Origin: Paguma larvata
Lineage: Eukaryota; Chordata; Mammalia; Carnivora; Viverridae
Direction of reading: 5' to 3'
Length of the DNA stretch: 64,000 nucleotides
Assembly: GCA_030068075.1 (NCBI GenBank)
Contig: CM057842.1
Coordinates: 44,974,659-45,038,658 of the forward strand
A program made the translations under genes and the position numbers. The first letter of the stretch is position 1. Every line of letters begins with the position of its first letter. Of the stretch, positions 21,935 through 32,891 are shown in pieces. A model generated the notes under the pieces. It had not been told where the DNA came from, searched no databases, and saw only the letters and a program-made list of their open reading frames with translations.

Positions 21935-22335
21935 ACCAGTTTGTAGCAGTCAGGAAAGCCTAGACTGTGCTTCAGCAACAAACACCCTCCAAATCTCATT
22001 GGTTTAACACACAATCAAGTCTCTTTCTTCTCATGCTACGTATGTAATGTTGGCAGCAGGAGTCTCTGCTTATCGTAGTCACTGGGGAACTCAGATTGGT
22101 GGAGGCTTCATCTCTATTTCGTTGATGGCCCAAGCAGGGCACGGGAGTGTGGAAAATCATACTGGCACATCCTAGCCTTTGCCTAGAGATGACATGCAGC
22201 GCTTCCACTCACATTTCATTGACCAAAGCAAGCCAAATATTTATACCTTAAGTCAAAGGAGTGAGAGAAGTGCAATCCTACCATGTGCCTAGAAAGAGAG
22301 AATGAAAATAAATGCAAATAGTCCTGATAACCACC
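21935..22335. repeat. Unnamed interspersed repeat (recurrent family A)
   Basis: 'aatctcattggtttaacaca', 'tgacatgcagcgcttccactc' and 'caatcctaccatgtgcctag' parallel 'caatttcagtggtttaatac' and 'tgacacacagcacttttgctc' at 45,085. Confidence 0.6.
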
Positions 22336-22615
22336 ATGGAGGATACATTTGACCATCAGTAACCGTCCACAAATGGATAACACAATGAGGAGATTTATTG
22401 TTTTATAGCAAGGAGCCCAAACCTCAGGGATTTGCTGGCTTAATTCATTCACTGATCAGACACCATCATCCAACCCCCATGTTCCTTTTGTCTTCTGCCC
22501 TGCCATTCTCAGTTTTTTGCCTTACCCTAGTAGGACGGATCTCCTTGTGCTCTGAAGATGGCTGCCCTCTTTCAGTTACTACATACAGATGACAACACTC
22601 AGAAATAGACAGGGA

Positions 22616-22843
22616 GGAGCGCCTGGATGGCTCAGTCGGTTAAGCAGCCGACTTGGGCTCAGGTCATGATCTCACGGTCTGTGAGTTCGAGCCCTGCGTC
22701 GGGCTCTGTGCTGATGGCTCATCAGAGCCTGGAGCCTGCTTCGGATTCTGTGTCCCCCACTCTTTCTGCCCTTCCCTTGCTCATGTTCTGTCTCTATGTC
22801 TCTCAAAAATAAAATAAAAACATTAAAAAAAATTAAAAAAAAA
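22616..22843 (+). mobile_element. Felid CAN SINE, well preserved
   Basis: 'gagcgcctggatggctcagt' head, intact tRNA-derived region and A-rich tail. The 15-bp target duplication agaaatagacaggga/agaaatagaaaggga lies at 22,601-22,615 and 22,844-22,858. Confidence 0.95.
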
Positions 22844-24060
22844 AGAAATAGAAAGGGAAACATACCTGTCATATATCCCTCTTTTAAAATAACAAAAGCC
22901 TTCCCAGAGGCGCCTGAGCAAACTTGCCCCATTTCATTGCCCAGAACTGTATCATGCACTCTTGTCTAAACTACCCACTGGATGGGAGGATCAAGACTGC
23001 CAGAATTGGCTTAAATGAAACAAGATTCATTTCCTAGGATCGCTGAAGGGTCCAGTTCTTCCTGTCGCCCCCCCAAATAAAGAACACGGCCACTTAAAGG
23101 ATAAACCAAATTGGGATCCTGTTTCTGAGATAGAAGGAGTATGGAATCACAGCCAAGTAGAAAACTAACAGTGTCTGCTGCCCCAGTCTCCAGGAAGGGA
23201 GAGGTCAGTGGGAGGAGGTGAAAGGGAAAACCATTCTGAAGCTTCACATTAAACTTATGAGGTAGGTTTTCCTGTCTTGCTTCACAGATAAGAAATGTGG
23301 CATTAGATATACATCAGACTCCCAAGTAAAGTCCTACTTTACTACACTGCCTGTTTATCCACCAAGTACAATTACAGAGCGGAATCTCAGAATTAATTTT
23401 TTTTAAGTCCTTTGGGGAAGGCAGAAGAAGAAGAGATTCAACAGGAATCAGCCTTGGTACGAATAGGATTTCCATGATCCAATTGGCTAACTGCTGATTC
23501 CCTTTCTGACGTCAACCGAAGATCCCTTTTTGAAAACTGGGAAGGATGCCCACTTTGTGGCAAGGAAAAAAGAGCAGGTGTGCTAATCTTCAACTGTATC
23601 CAGGGCTAAATTTACCTAGACAAGGAATGACGCCAAATTGTCTTTGAAGCAACTCTCCATTATCATAGGGTTGAAGCAAAATGTTTTAGGACAGTCACGC
23701 CACCAAATTTTTTATTGACACCATCTCCATAAGGAATATTGGCCTTAATTTAGAATTCAGCCTTTGCTGATAGACACAGTGATAAATGTCCCAAGAGCCC
23801 AAACATGAGAATCCAGTCAGTGGGGTGACGAAATGAAGAAACAGGTCTTCGGAGGGCCGCAGGGTAGAGCAGAAAAGTGCCCACCGACGTGCTATTCTTT
23901 TCTTCCATGTTGGACCTCACAGCGTGCCCTCAACTGCACCCCAATCCTGCCTGGGCCGTTCACTTCAAGCCTCGGGCCAGATCATAAAGAATCCCAGGGT
24001 CTGGTCCTGCCCACGCCTAATAGTTGGCCCTACCTTTTTTGGACACCCTCCTAAAGTCCC
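22844..24060. other. Unassigned, with a possible MIR stub
   Basis: No gene seen. A weak antisense MIR-like piece lies at about 23,240-23,350 ('ttatgaggtaggttttcctg', 'cacagataagaaatgtgg'). Confidence 0.4.
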
Positions 24061-24264
24061 CGACACTTGAGTTAAGCACTACATCACACCTAATTCTTAC
24101 TCCAACCCTTGGAGGGAGGTGGCTTTCCCATTGATGAAGCTCAAGGAAGCTAAGCCCGAGCCACCCATCCAAAGTCACAATGAGGTGGTTGAATTTGGAA
24201 TTTATCTCAGGTCTGGTTGCAAACATAAGGGCCTTTACTGCTAAACTGTCCTTCCTCTGTTCAC
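24061..24264 (-). repeat. MIR fragment
   Basis: 'attcttactccaacccttgg', 'gaagctcaaggaagctaag' and 'ccatccaaagtcacaatg' fit the antisense MIR core. A second antisense MIR-like stub ('tggagccaggatttgaaccc') follows near 24,418. Confidence 0.65.
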
Positions 24265-25264
24265 TTGAAAGACTTGATTTTTTTTTAAACTCTCCCATGA
24301 GAAGTCTACCAGGTAGATGTGGTACGACTATCCTATATCCATTCAGAGAAATTACAAAAAAAAAAAACTTTCCTCAATTTTTAGAGCTACTTATTATTAA
24401 TAACTACTTATTAAGTAGTGGAGCCAGGATTTGAACCCAGATCTGAACGGCCCCACACCCAGACCTCCCTCCATTTGTGAATTGCCTCTCCCTGCGCATG
24501 AGTCACTGATCCTAGCATCCCCATTCCTGACTGAGTTTCCACCTGGATAGCCAGCGTCTTTACAATAGAAAATTGCCATATTTTAAAAATCATGAAAGCA
24601 AGGATTACGTTTGCCATTATACGCTGGTTTTGAGTTATGTATGTGTATGAATTATATCTCTCTTTGAAATCACTCCAGGTTTACTAAAGGAGTCTCCATC
24701 TATTAAAAATCCCCCATCCATTTTCCCAAGGTCTCTTCAGGTCAGCATATGTTAAAAAAGAAAGACTTGAACTTGTCGTTCAGCTCTCACTCCGTATGAA
24801 TCATAACAGGACGCTACGTGGGGAAACAGCCTAGTTCTAGGAACTGGTAATAGAAGTGGGGGTTCGTCACCTTCATGGGTGAATCTCAAATCCCACTTGG
24901 GTGCTTCTGGGACCCATGTGATGGTGCACCCTTGACCCAGGAGGAACTGAACAATTGGGTCACGGCCACCTCAACAGACTCATGGCTCAGTCACACATAC
25001 ACCTCTGTACTAGACCCCGGGCAGAGGTCAAAGAGTAGAGAAGAGTCTTCAGAGGCCTCCCTTTAAGATGATACTTTAAAATCACATAATAACATAACAA
25101 CTTTAAAATCACAAAATAACATAACTATAATAACAATAGCAGTTAACATTCATTGAATACTTAGCTATGATTTTTCTCCTTGGTAGTGTTGCTCCTGCTA
25201 TTGCATTAATCAACTAATTTGACCATCGAAGTACTCTATAAGTAACAATTATTCTTGCAACAAA
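24265..25264. other. Unassigned, with a 27-bp tandem duplication
   Basis: No gene seen. 'ctttaaaatcac' starts at 25,074 and again at 25,101, giving two 27-bp units to about 25,127. Confidence 0.5.
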
Positions 25265-25500
25265 GTGTGGACTTAAGAGATCAGGCTGCAAGGACAGATA
25301 CCTGGGTTTGACAGGTACTGTCACCTCTACCTAGTCAGGTGAGTCTAGGAAGTTACTTCAACTTGCCTCAGTTTTCTTCATCTGTAAAATGGATACAATA
25401 ATAGTACCTGTTCCATAGAGCTGTTGGGAAGGTTAAACAGAATCTTGTATGTGAAGCAATTAATAGCATGGTTGCTGGCTCAGTGATTAGAGGTGATAAA
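25265..25500 (+). repeat. MIR, long copy
   Basis: 'gttacttcaacttgcctcag', 'ttttcttcatctgtaaaatg' and 'atagtacctgttccatagag' match MIR well. Confidence 0.88.
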
Positions 25501-26184
25501 TAGCTATCAGAAGCCGAATGTTGGGCAATTGCCATTTCTGCACCTTTAACAAAACCTGAATGTTTAGGGTCAAATGTTCTCTGCCTGCACCCTGCAAGCG
25601 CCTAAAAGGACCTGAGCTTCCCAACAGTGATGATGCAGGAGGGGAAAAAAAAAAAAACAACGAAGGAATCTCTGGAAATAAACTGTGATTTCTTGCCCTC
25701 GAGCCAGAAAATGGTGCTCAGGTATCTCACTTGGCGGATTTTAAAATGCTTGGCAAGGGTTTGTCTGTGGGGTGGTGGAGGGGTAGTGGAGGACGCACGT
25801 AGCTGGAGAGGAGTCTATTTTTCAGCTCTCGTTTCTGCCTGGGACTCTGTAGCGAATGCATGTTCTCACCAGCAAGATCAAAGGGATGGTACACCTGACA
25901 TTGCTCATGGCATCTTGCCGGACAGCAGGGAGGAGAGGGAAATAAATCAAAGTATTTGCTACCACGGCCATTTGCGTCTGAGAGGAGAGGATGACATAAA
26001 TCTCCACTGTGAGCTAGGCCTTGAAATAGGGTGAGAAATTGCTGCGAAATGAATATTCAATCAGGAATGTCGGTGGCCCGGTTTTCTTAAGAATTGAGTT
26101 AGTCTATGATCTGATTGTCTCTTAGGACAAACCCAGTAACCCCACTCTGAGGTTTGCAGCTCCCTCCCTCTTCCCATCCAATTT
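25501..26184. other. Unassigned, no gene supported
   Basis: Contains a 135-codon + frame from 25,627 with no recognisable domain. It begins with a poly-Lys run from an A-tract. Treated as chance. Confidence 0.45.
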
Positions 26185-26648
26185 CTTTTCCAACTGACGT
26201 CTACTGAGGACTCACCCCGTACCAGGCACTGGGCTACACATCAGAGGATATGGGGTAATGGACTCGATGCAGTGTCTGCCCTCAGGAGTCTTCAGTCTAG
26301 TGGGACAGACGGACACGGAGCAGATTCCTACACCGACGGTAATTGCAATCGCATGAGATGTGAAGACACAAAAGGTTAGAAACTGATAAGGATGAGACTA
26401 AGTGGGAGGGCCCCCCACCTATCCTGAGGGTTCAGGGACAGCCTCTCTGAGGAAGTGATGTTTGAACTGAGACCTACAGGGTGAGCAGAAATTAGCCAGG
26501 CAAAGAGTGGGCGGTGGGGATGTGGGTGGGGAGGCTTAGCATTTTCGAGAAACAAGGAAATGGCCAGTGTGGCTGGAGCTCAGAGCACAAAGGGAAGAGT
26601 GACGTGATACGGAGCTGGTAAGGGGGAAGGAGCCAGGGCTGGCCTACT
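26185..26648 (+). repeat. Ancient interspersed repeat (recurrent family B)
   Basis: 'ccgtaccaggcactgggc', 'ctgccctcaggagtcttcag', 'gtgatgtttgaactgagacc' and 'ccagtgtggctggagctcag'. Same layout as the copies at 9,320 and 31,725. Confidence 0.65.
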
Positions 26649-27164
26649 TTCCTCTTACTGTGCGTGGCTCCCGGTGAGTTTTGCTACGTCCAGTTCCTAG
26701 TGGGGAGAAGACAGGCCCGCCCTTCCTGTTATGGGGCCACAGGTCTGCGGGCCAGCAGAGCGCTCCCCTGGGTCGGGTGGAGACCTCTTCCCCGTGCACC
26801 GTGGTGCCTAGCAACTGTTCAGCCCCACTCTGGTGGACCTGCATGGCTTTCCCCTAGGATCTCCACAGCCCCCCGGACACTGAGACCAGTGGTTTCTGGA
26901 GCCTTGGTTCCGTTACAAGTGTGATCTGGTTTCCTCTTCTTGTGACGGATATTGCCTGCGGTCTTGTGTCCCGGTACAGAAACCAAGGCCCCGCTTCCAC
27001 CCAGGCTCCAGTATCTGGTTCCTTCTGGTTCCTTTTCTCTATATCATTCTGGATAGTAAGAATGGTCCCTTTCACAGGGCCTTCCCGGTCAGTTCATGCA
27101 AATAGGGTTGATCTGTGCCTGTTTAGCGTCAAGTACTCCCAGGAATAAAAGGGAACAAAACTAC
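26649..27164. other. Unassigned, GC-moderate
   Basis: No gene recognised. Overlapping 66-86-codon frames occur on both strands. Confidence 0.4.
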
Positions 27165-27605
27165 AGTCTCACTCTTGAGCAGCTCACAGTCCCCCAGGCA
27201 CCATGCTAAGCACCTTACCTATGATCTCCTGTCACCCCCAGAACAACCCTATGCAATAGGGACTATCATCAGTGCCCATTTTATACATGAGGAGACTGAA
27301 TTTCGAAGGGAGGTTATATAACCGGCCCCAGGTCACACTTACCAGTGGAGGGACTGGGATTTGAACCTACCTAATCTTAAGACCACATTCTTTTTTGGGG
27401 CGGAGAGAGCACGCCTGTGCTAGTGGGAGAGGGGCAGAAAAAGAGGGAGAGAGAGAATCCCAAGCAGGTTGCGCATCACCAGCACACAGCCTGACGCAGG
27501 GCTTGAACCCACGAACCATGAGATCAGACCTGAGCCAAAATCAAGAGTCAGATGCTTAACCGGCTGAGCCACTCGGGTCCCCTCTAAAGCTCACATTCAT
27601 AAGCA
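27165..27605 (-). repeat. MIR fragment interrupted by a SINE
   Basis: 'catgaggagactgaatttcg', 'ccccaggtcacacttacc' and 'gggatttgaacctacc' are the antisense MIR. It resumes briefly after the SINE. Confidence 0.75.
27391..27582 (-). mobile_element. Felid CAN SINE, T-tail degraded
   Basis: 'ggagagagcacgcctgtgc', 'gcagggcttgaacccacg' and head 'gagccactcgggtcccc'. Flanks 'gaccacattctt' and 'agctcacattcat' are probably diverged duplications. Confidence 0.85.
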
Positions 27606-27608
27606 ACC

Positions 27609-27726
27609 AGTTTTCTAAAGTTCTGGTATCTAATTAGGGAAGTCACTTGTGTCCCTAAGCTCCTCTAGCCCTTTAGAAAGTGACTGATTACAGCAAAAGC
27701 TTGCAGACTAATCTCTTTAATATTAC
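27609..27726. repeat. Unnamed repeat, copy 1 of a pair
   Basis: About 118 bp match 44,629-44,747 base for base with scattered differences, e.g. 'ttctggtatctaattaggga' in both copies. Confidence 0.85.
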
Positions 27727-27729
27727 TCT

Positions 27730-28462
27730 CTCTGAATTTCTAGGGTGTCCTCATACACTGTGATTCCTCAGCGACTGAGACTTTGTCCTGTGGGTGCGAT
27801 CCTGCTCTACACCCCCGTGTTTCTCTGTGGCTACTGCTCACCTTCCTGTTCCTACATGCTCTATCGTGTCTCATAGGGCCTCTCCGTCCGTGTCATCGGA
27901 AAATTGCCATATTTTAAAATTTGGCCTAGTTTCTTCCTGTCACTGTGTGTTTCCCCAGTGTGTGCTTCTTGGAGCTGGAGTTTCACCAACTACCTGAGGT
28001 TTAGTCCATCACTCAAAGGGGCAGATTTTTTCTTTTCTGGAGCTAAAATCATTTCTTCTGCTGCTACCTCTTGGATTCCCGGCTGGGTGATAGCATACTG
28101 CATTGTGGTAAAACCCCCCAAAGGTCTGAAAGACCTGAGGTTGTCCTAAGAGCTGCAACTTCAAGAAAGTCCTTCTCAAAGGGAGTGGCACCGTGCTCAG
28201 GGGATGCTTCCTTATGAGGATGCTTTTGGTTTATACAGGATTGCAGGGGTGTGGAGGGGGAGATGGAGAAATCTCATGTCCTACTGGCTCTGGGAGCCAG
28301 TGTGAGACAGGCCTGTGGGACAAAGAGTTGCAGTATGTCCCTTCAGGATTTGAAATATTCCACTAGACACATACACAGGTGAGAACTTATTTTTCATAGA
28401 TTCTCCCTGTTTTTTCCATATAAACACAAATAACAGTATTTTTTAAAATTTGCTTTATTTAA
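27730..28462. other. Unassigned, no gene seen
   Basis: No repeat or coding signal recognised. Confidence 0.4.
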
Positions 28463-28679
28463 TTTTTTTTAATGTTTATTTATTTTTGAGAGAGGGAGAG
28501 AGAGAGAGAGAGTGTGAGTGGGGAAGGCCAGAGAGAGGGAGAGACACAGAATCCAAAGCAGGCTCCAGACTCTGAGCCGTCAGCACAGAGCCTGACATGG
28601 GGGTCGAACTCACAAACCGTGAGATCATGACCTGAGCCAAAGTTGGAATGTTCAACCGAATGAGCCACCCCGTTGGTCC
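28463..28679 (-). mobile_element. Felid CAN SINE
   Basis: 'taatgtttatttatttttg', (GA)n, 'gcaggctccagactctgagc' and head 'gagccaccccgttggtccc'. Confidence 0.9.
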
Positions 28680-29190
28680 CGGTATGGTTTTAACAGGCAC
28701 CAAGCTACTACTATATGCATGAAAGCAAGCCTCTATCACTTTACTAAGTATTGTCCGCCATTTTGGAGAATGACGTCATTAACGGCAGCACCATACTCAG
28801 GACCTGAATCACTAGTGCCACACCAGTGCATCAGTCTTTATTAATAGCTGTCTCGTTTGTGGAAATTTTATGTATGTCTATTCAGCCCTTATTTGGAAAT
28901 AGCACATATAAAGCAAAATGGACAACTCTCTGTTGGGTATTGTTTCATCTTCTGAAATGCACACATAGTCATTAAAAGTAGGTGCAAACATTTGACTTGT
29001 CACTGTCTTCTCGAATCATCTGAGCACGTTCGTATTGAAATGCATATTGTACTGTAAAGCCTATCTTTTATTTCTTCCTTAGATGACATTTAGAGCAATA
29101 TACTACTGATTTTTAGAAATGTTTTGTGGGTATATTATACTCTCTATGAATTTCAGTTCAGGATAGTGGAGGCAATGTTACAAAAATATT
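28680..29190. other. AT-rich, unassigned
   Basis: No gene or confident repeat seen. Confidence 0.4.
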
Positions 29191-29373
29191 TTTTTAATTT
29201 TTTATTTGAGAGAGAGGGAGAGAGAGAGAGAGAATGTGTGTGTGTTCTAGTGGTGGAAAAGGGCAGAGGAAGAGAGAGCAAGAATCTTAAGCCCCAATGC
29301 GGGGCTGTAGCTCACTACCTGAGCTGAAACCAAGAGCCAGACGCTTAACCGACTAAGCCATCCAGGCACCCCC
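29191..29373 (-). mobile_element. Felid CAN SINE, internally shortened
   Basis: (GA)n then (GT)n, 'gcggggctgtagctcac' and head 'aagccatccaggcacccc'. The middle 'ggctccaggctctgagc' block is missing. Confidence 0.85.
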
Positions 29374-29745
29374 CTGGAAATATTTGTTTTCAGAAAAAGG
29401 AGCTGCGCTAGAACTAAAAACTCCAGTTCTGAGGACATGAGAATGAGGGGTTTTGTTTGTTTGGCTGAGGTGCAGGTATGCGCGTGTTTTCTGGTGCCAG
29501 AATTTATACACCAGATAAATGATAGTCCCATCCAAGCCTTTTTGGCAACTAAGGACTTATTTTATTGGCTACTTTTTTCTCCAAAGACTTTTGGTATTCT
29601 TTTCTTGGAATTACCTTCAGAAGGAAGGCAGGATTTTCTTTACCCTCCCCTCCTTGAGAATTTTCTAGGGTTTTGCTTTTGAAAAAACTTTTGTTTTTTG
29701 AAAAGAGCCAACAGGTTTTCAGAGTAAGTTTTTGAAATCAAGGTC
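29374..29745. other. Unassigned, no gene seen
   Basis: No repeat recognised. Confidence 0.35.
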
Positions 29746-29769
29746 AATGATCAAGCTGGATGATGATAT

Positions 29770-29885
29770 TCTTGGTCACGGAGCATGAGGCTTGGGGGCA
29801 GAGGTTGTGTTTTATCCATCTTCGCCCCTTCACAGCACTTGGTAGATGCTCAGTATTGGGTTGAGCTGAATTTTGTCAAATATGT
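29770..29885 (+). repeat. L2 3' end
   Basis: 'aggcttgggggcagaggttg' and 'agcacttggtagatgctcag' match the L2 3' region. Confidence 0.65.
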
Positions 29886-30002
29886 GATGTGAGCTTGGGG
29901 TGAGAGAATTGACTCAATGCATGTGTATAGTACTGAACTTAAATGACGCAGAAGTGGGTTGTACAACAAAGTGAAACCTCCTCTGGGTGTCAGTGGAAAC
30001 AC

Positions 30003-30238
30003 TTAAAATATGGCGTGTATCCTTTGGATAAATTCCTAGTAGTGCTATTGCGGGGTCATAGGGTAACTCTGTTTTTTATTTTTTGAGGAACCTCCACGCT
30101 CTTTTCCGAAGAGGCTGCACCAGTTTGCAGTTCAACCAACAGTGCAAGAGGGTTCCTGATTCCCTGAAGCCAAGAGCACACTGATACACTGTATGTTAGC
30201 TAACTTGACAATAAATTATATTAAAAAAAAAAAAAAAG
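30003..30238 (+). mobile_element. L1 3' end with 5' inversion (twin-primed)
   Basis: 30,003-30,156 is antisense L1 ('gaggaacctccacgctc', 'ggctgcaccagtttgcag'). From 30,157 the strand switches to sense, ending in 'acactgtatgttagctaac', 'aataaattatatt' and a 15-A tail. This is the classic product of twin priming during L1 integration. Confidence 0.85.
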
Positions 30239-30544
30239 CATGGCATGAGCATAGTCCAACAAGAGTGAAGACTGGCTGTGACCAGTGCCCACATTGGAAC
30301 ATTCCAGTTGAAAATTAGCCTTGCTCTTCCCTCTCACTCAACTTGGGAATCTCTCTTCCCAGAAGCAGCTGTTAGAGGAGTAATGGCGGGTTTTGAAAGT
30401 TCTCCTCTCCTTAAAGCAAACACTGTTAACAAGTTGTCGATTCTCCTCCCAGACTTAAAATGTGTCCGTGGAAGGTGTAAGTACGTGTGAGGTGGGTATG
30501 TTCATGGAGAGTGAGAAATATTTTCACGTATGCCTTCAATTTAG
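30239..30544. other. Unassigned, no gene seen
   Basis: No repeat or coding signal recognised. Confidence 0.35.
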
Positions 30545-30558
30545 AGAAAAGGTTTTAA

Positions 30559-30766
30559 GGGTATCTGGGGCGGCTCAGTTGGTTAAGTGTCTGACTCTTG
30601 ATTTCGGCTCAGGTCACGATCTCAGAGTTTGTGACTTTGAGCCCCAAGTCAGGCTCTGTGCTGACAGGAAGGAGCCTGTTTGGGATTCTCTCTTCCTCTC
30701 TCTCTACCCCTCCCCCACTTTCTCTGTCTCTCTCTCTCTGTCTCTCAAAATAAATAAATAAGCTTA
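30559..30766 (+). mobile_element. Felid CAN SINE, host of a second inverted SINE
   Basis: 'tatctggggcggctcagttg' head and 'aaaataaataaataagctta' tail. Its target duplication, agaaaaggttttaa (30,545-30,558) and agaaaagggattaa (31,002-31,015), encloses the next SINE too. It is therefore the older of the two. Confidence 0.92.
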
Positions 30767-30982
30767 AATTTTTTTTAAACGTTTATTTATTTTTGAGAGA
30801 CAGAGAGACAGAGCATGAGCAGGGGAAGGGCAGAGAGAGAGAGGCAGACATAGAATCCAAAGCAGGCTCCAGGCTCTGAGCCATCAGCACAGAGCCTGAG
30901 GCGGGGCTCGAACTCACAGACTGTAAGATCATGACCTGAGCCGAAGCTGGCTGCTTAACCAACTGAGCCACCCAGGCGCCCC
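30767..30982 (-). mobile_element. Felid CAN SINE inserted in the previous SINE's tail
   Basis: 'acgtttatttatttttgag', 'caggctccaggctctgagcc' and head 'gagccacccaggcgcccc'. It is flanked by an AAATTTTTT-type duplication (30,766-30,778; 30,983-30,993). Together with the preceding element it forms a tail-to-tail inverted repeat. Confidence 0.93.
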
Positions 30983-31065
30983 AAATTTTTTAATAAAAAA
31001 AAGAAAAGGGATTAAATCATTATTGTTCTAAAATGTGCTCTTTTCCACTACCTGTATGACAATTT

Positions 31066-31222
31066 ATTTAACATTTTTTAAGTTTATTTACTTATTTTGA
31101 GAGAGACAGACAGAACAAGCAGGAGAGGGGCAGAGAGAAAGGGAGAGAGAGAATCTCAAGCTGGTTCCACACTGCCAGCGTGAAGCCCACAGTGGGGCTT
31201 GAATCCACGAACCGTATCACGG
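31066..31222 (-). mobile_element. Felid CAN SINE, head incomplete
   Basis: 'aagtttatttacttattttg', (GA)n and 'gtggggcttgaatccacg', then the sequence diverges before the tRNA A-box end. Confidence 0.82.
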
Positions 31223-31531
31223 CCCATTTAGAACCACGTTGTGACCAAATATGTGAGTAGGTTGGCTCTGAAGGAAATCCAGAACAAGAATGCTGAAGCT
31301 GTTTTGAAGATAGGAAGACAAGAGGGCAATTTGAGTGGAAAATAATATGCTTTCGTATATATGAGTTCTTATGGATGCATTTTTCCTTCTCTTTTGAAAT
31401 ATACTGGAACTTTGGAGTTGGTTTGATTTGAGTTCAAATTCCAGTGGGGAAGAAGACCTTATAGTCGAGTGTGAGAGACCAACACCAAACCAGGGAACAA
31501 GTAAGGAAATAGCATCTATGTCAGTTATAAT
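31223..31531. other. Unassigned, no gene seen
   Basis: No repeat recognised. Confidence 0.35.
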
Positions 31532-31542
31532 TGGGGTGCATG

Positions 31543-31680
31543 CATGGTTTTCTTCTTTTTTGTTGTTTTTTTAACTCAACTTCACACACAATGCAGGGCT
31601 TGAAATCACACCCCTGAGATCCAGACCCGAGCCAAGGTCAAGAGTCAGATGCCCAAATGACTGAGCCACCCAGGCACCCC
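31543..31680 (-). mobile_element. Short tRNA-type carnivore SINE
   Basis: 'aactcaacttcacacacaatg' (in part) and head 'gagccacccaggcacccc'. A perfect 11-bp target duplication, tggggtgcatg, lies at 31,532-31,542 and 31,681-31,691. Confidence 0.92.
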
Positions 31681-31724
31681 TGGGGTGCATGTTCTGAAGG
31701 ATAGAAATAGTGTGATAGTTTAAA

Positions 31725-32110
31725 TGCAGGAACGGGAAGGCTGCTTTGGATCAGGTCATCAGGGAAGGCCTCTCTGTGGTGAGGACTCCTGAATCAAGAC
31801 TAGAGATCATTCAAAGTCCCTGAGGTCGGAATGGGCTTAGGATGCTTGAGGACTCACATAAGGAAGGGCAGATTAATGACCAAACAGGAGAGTCCTAGGA
31901 GATGAGATCAAACAAGCAAGCAGGGACCAGACTTTATAGGGTCTAGGCCTACAAGAACTGCAGGAGTCGGTTTTGTTCTAAAGGGAGGGACTTGTTCTGA
32001 TTTGGTTTCAGAGAAGGATGAAGGCCAAAGTACAGAGACCACTTAAAAGGCATTGCAACTGCCCAGGCCAAAGAAGATGACAGCTTGGATGAGGGAGGTG
32101 CTGTGGAGAT
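31725..32110 (+). repeat. Ancient interspersed repeat (recurrent family B)
   Basis: 'tcagggaaggcctctctgtg', 'agcagggaccagactttatag' (in part) and 'tgcaactgcccaggcc'. Same family as 9,320 and 26,185. Confidence 0.6.
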
Positions 32111-32185
32111 GGAGAGAGAAGTAAGTGGATTCAAGATCCCTTTTTGAGGTGGAACCGCCAGGATTTGCTGATGGAGTGATAGGGT

Positions 32186-32221
32186 GTGCATGTGCCCGTG
32201 TGCATGCATGCGCACGTGCGG

Positions 32222-32253
<32 letters not shown>
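32186..32253. repeat. (GT)n microsatellite preceded by alternating GC/TG
   Basis: (GT)n from 32,224 to 32,253 is preceded by 'gtgcatgcatgcgcacgtgcg'-type alternating purine-pyrimidine sequence (in part). Confidence 0.92.
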
Positions 32254-32255
<2 letters not shown>

Positions 32256-32869
32256 GGGATCGCTAAAGGACCAATGCCTAGGGTTTGGGCCTGAATAACT
32301 ATGTGGCATTATTTATAGATAGGGAAGACGGGCAAAGAACTTGTTTGGGAGACAGAGGGGTCAGGGAAGTGAGAATTCTGTTTTGGTCAAATTCATTTTA
32401 AAATACCTCTTTGATGCTCAAGTGTGATATCAAGCAGACAGATAGATAAATAAATATAGAGTTTCAAGGATGTGTCTGTCTACACACAGATATATTTAAA
32501 GCCAAGGCAATTGACATTGGAAGGTGGCTGGCTCTATTTTCCAGTTTGTAAACATCTTTACTCAAAGTTTCTGAGTGATAAGAAGAACATAAAGAGAGCG
32601 GGAATGGGGGAGAGAGAAAGATAAAGAGTACACAATTCCAGTGGTATCTCTTGGCTATGTTTTGCAACAAAGCAAGTGTTTGGTCACACACACGTACACA
32701 TACACGCACGCACACCCCACAGCCACAAACTACAAGCTGCATAGACATGTCACATGGAAGATACACTCATGCTCATTCCCAACCCCAGTCCCTGCCTCCT
32801 CCTCAGCTACTGCTGAGTCCTAGACCTGCAACTTGTACCAAACTTCTGTAACCTGCCAGTGCCTGAAAG
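32254..32869. other. Unassigned upstream of the TRPV5 pseudogene
   Basis: No gene seen. Roughly the last 100 bases before 32,870 could derive from the TRPV5 5' UTR, but I cannot confirm this. A (CA)-rich stretch lies at about 32,684-32,716. Confidence 0.4.
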
Positions 32870-32879
32870 GTGAAGGCGT

Positions 32880-32891
32880 GGGGGGGGGGGG
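32880..32891. repeat. Run of 12 G
   Basis: It lies at the very start of the TRPV5-like sequence, where the parent has a short glycine run after Met. Its length may have contributed to the loss of frame. Confidence 0.9.

Noticed and set aside
25627..26034. 135-codon + frame
   Set aside because: Starts at an A-tract, has no recognisable domain and no exon-like boundaries.
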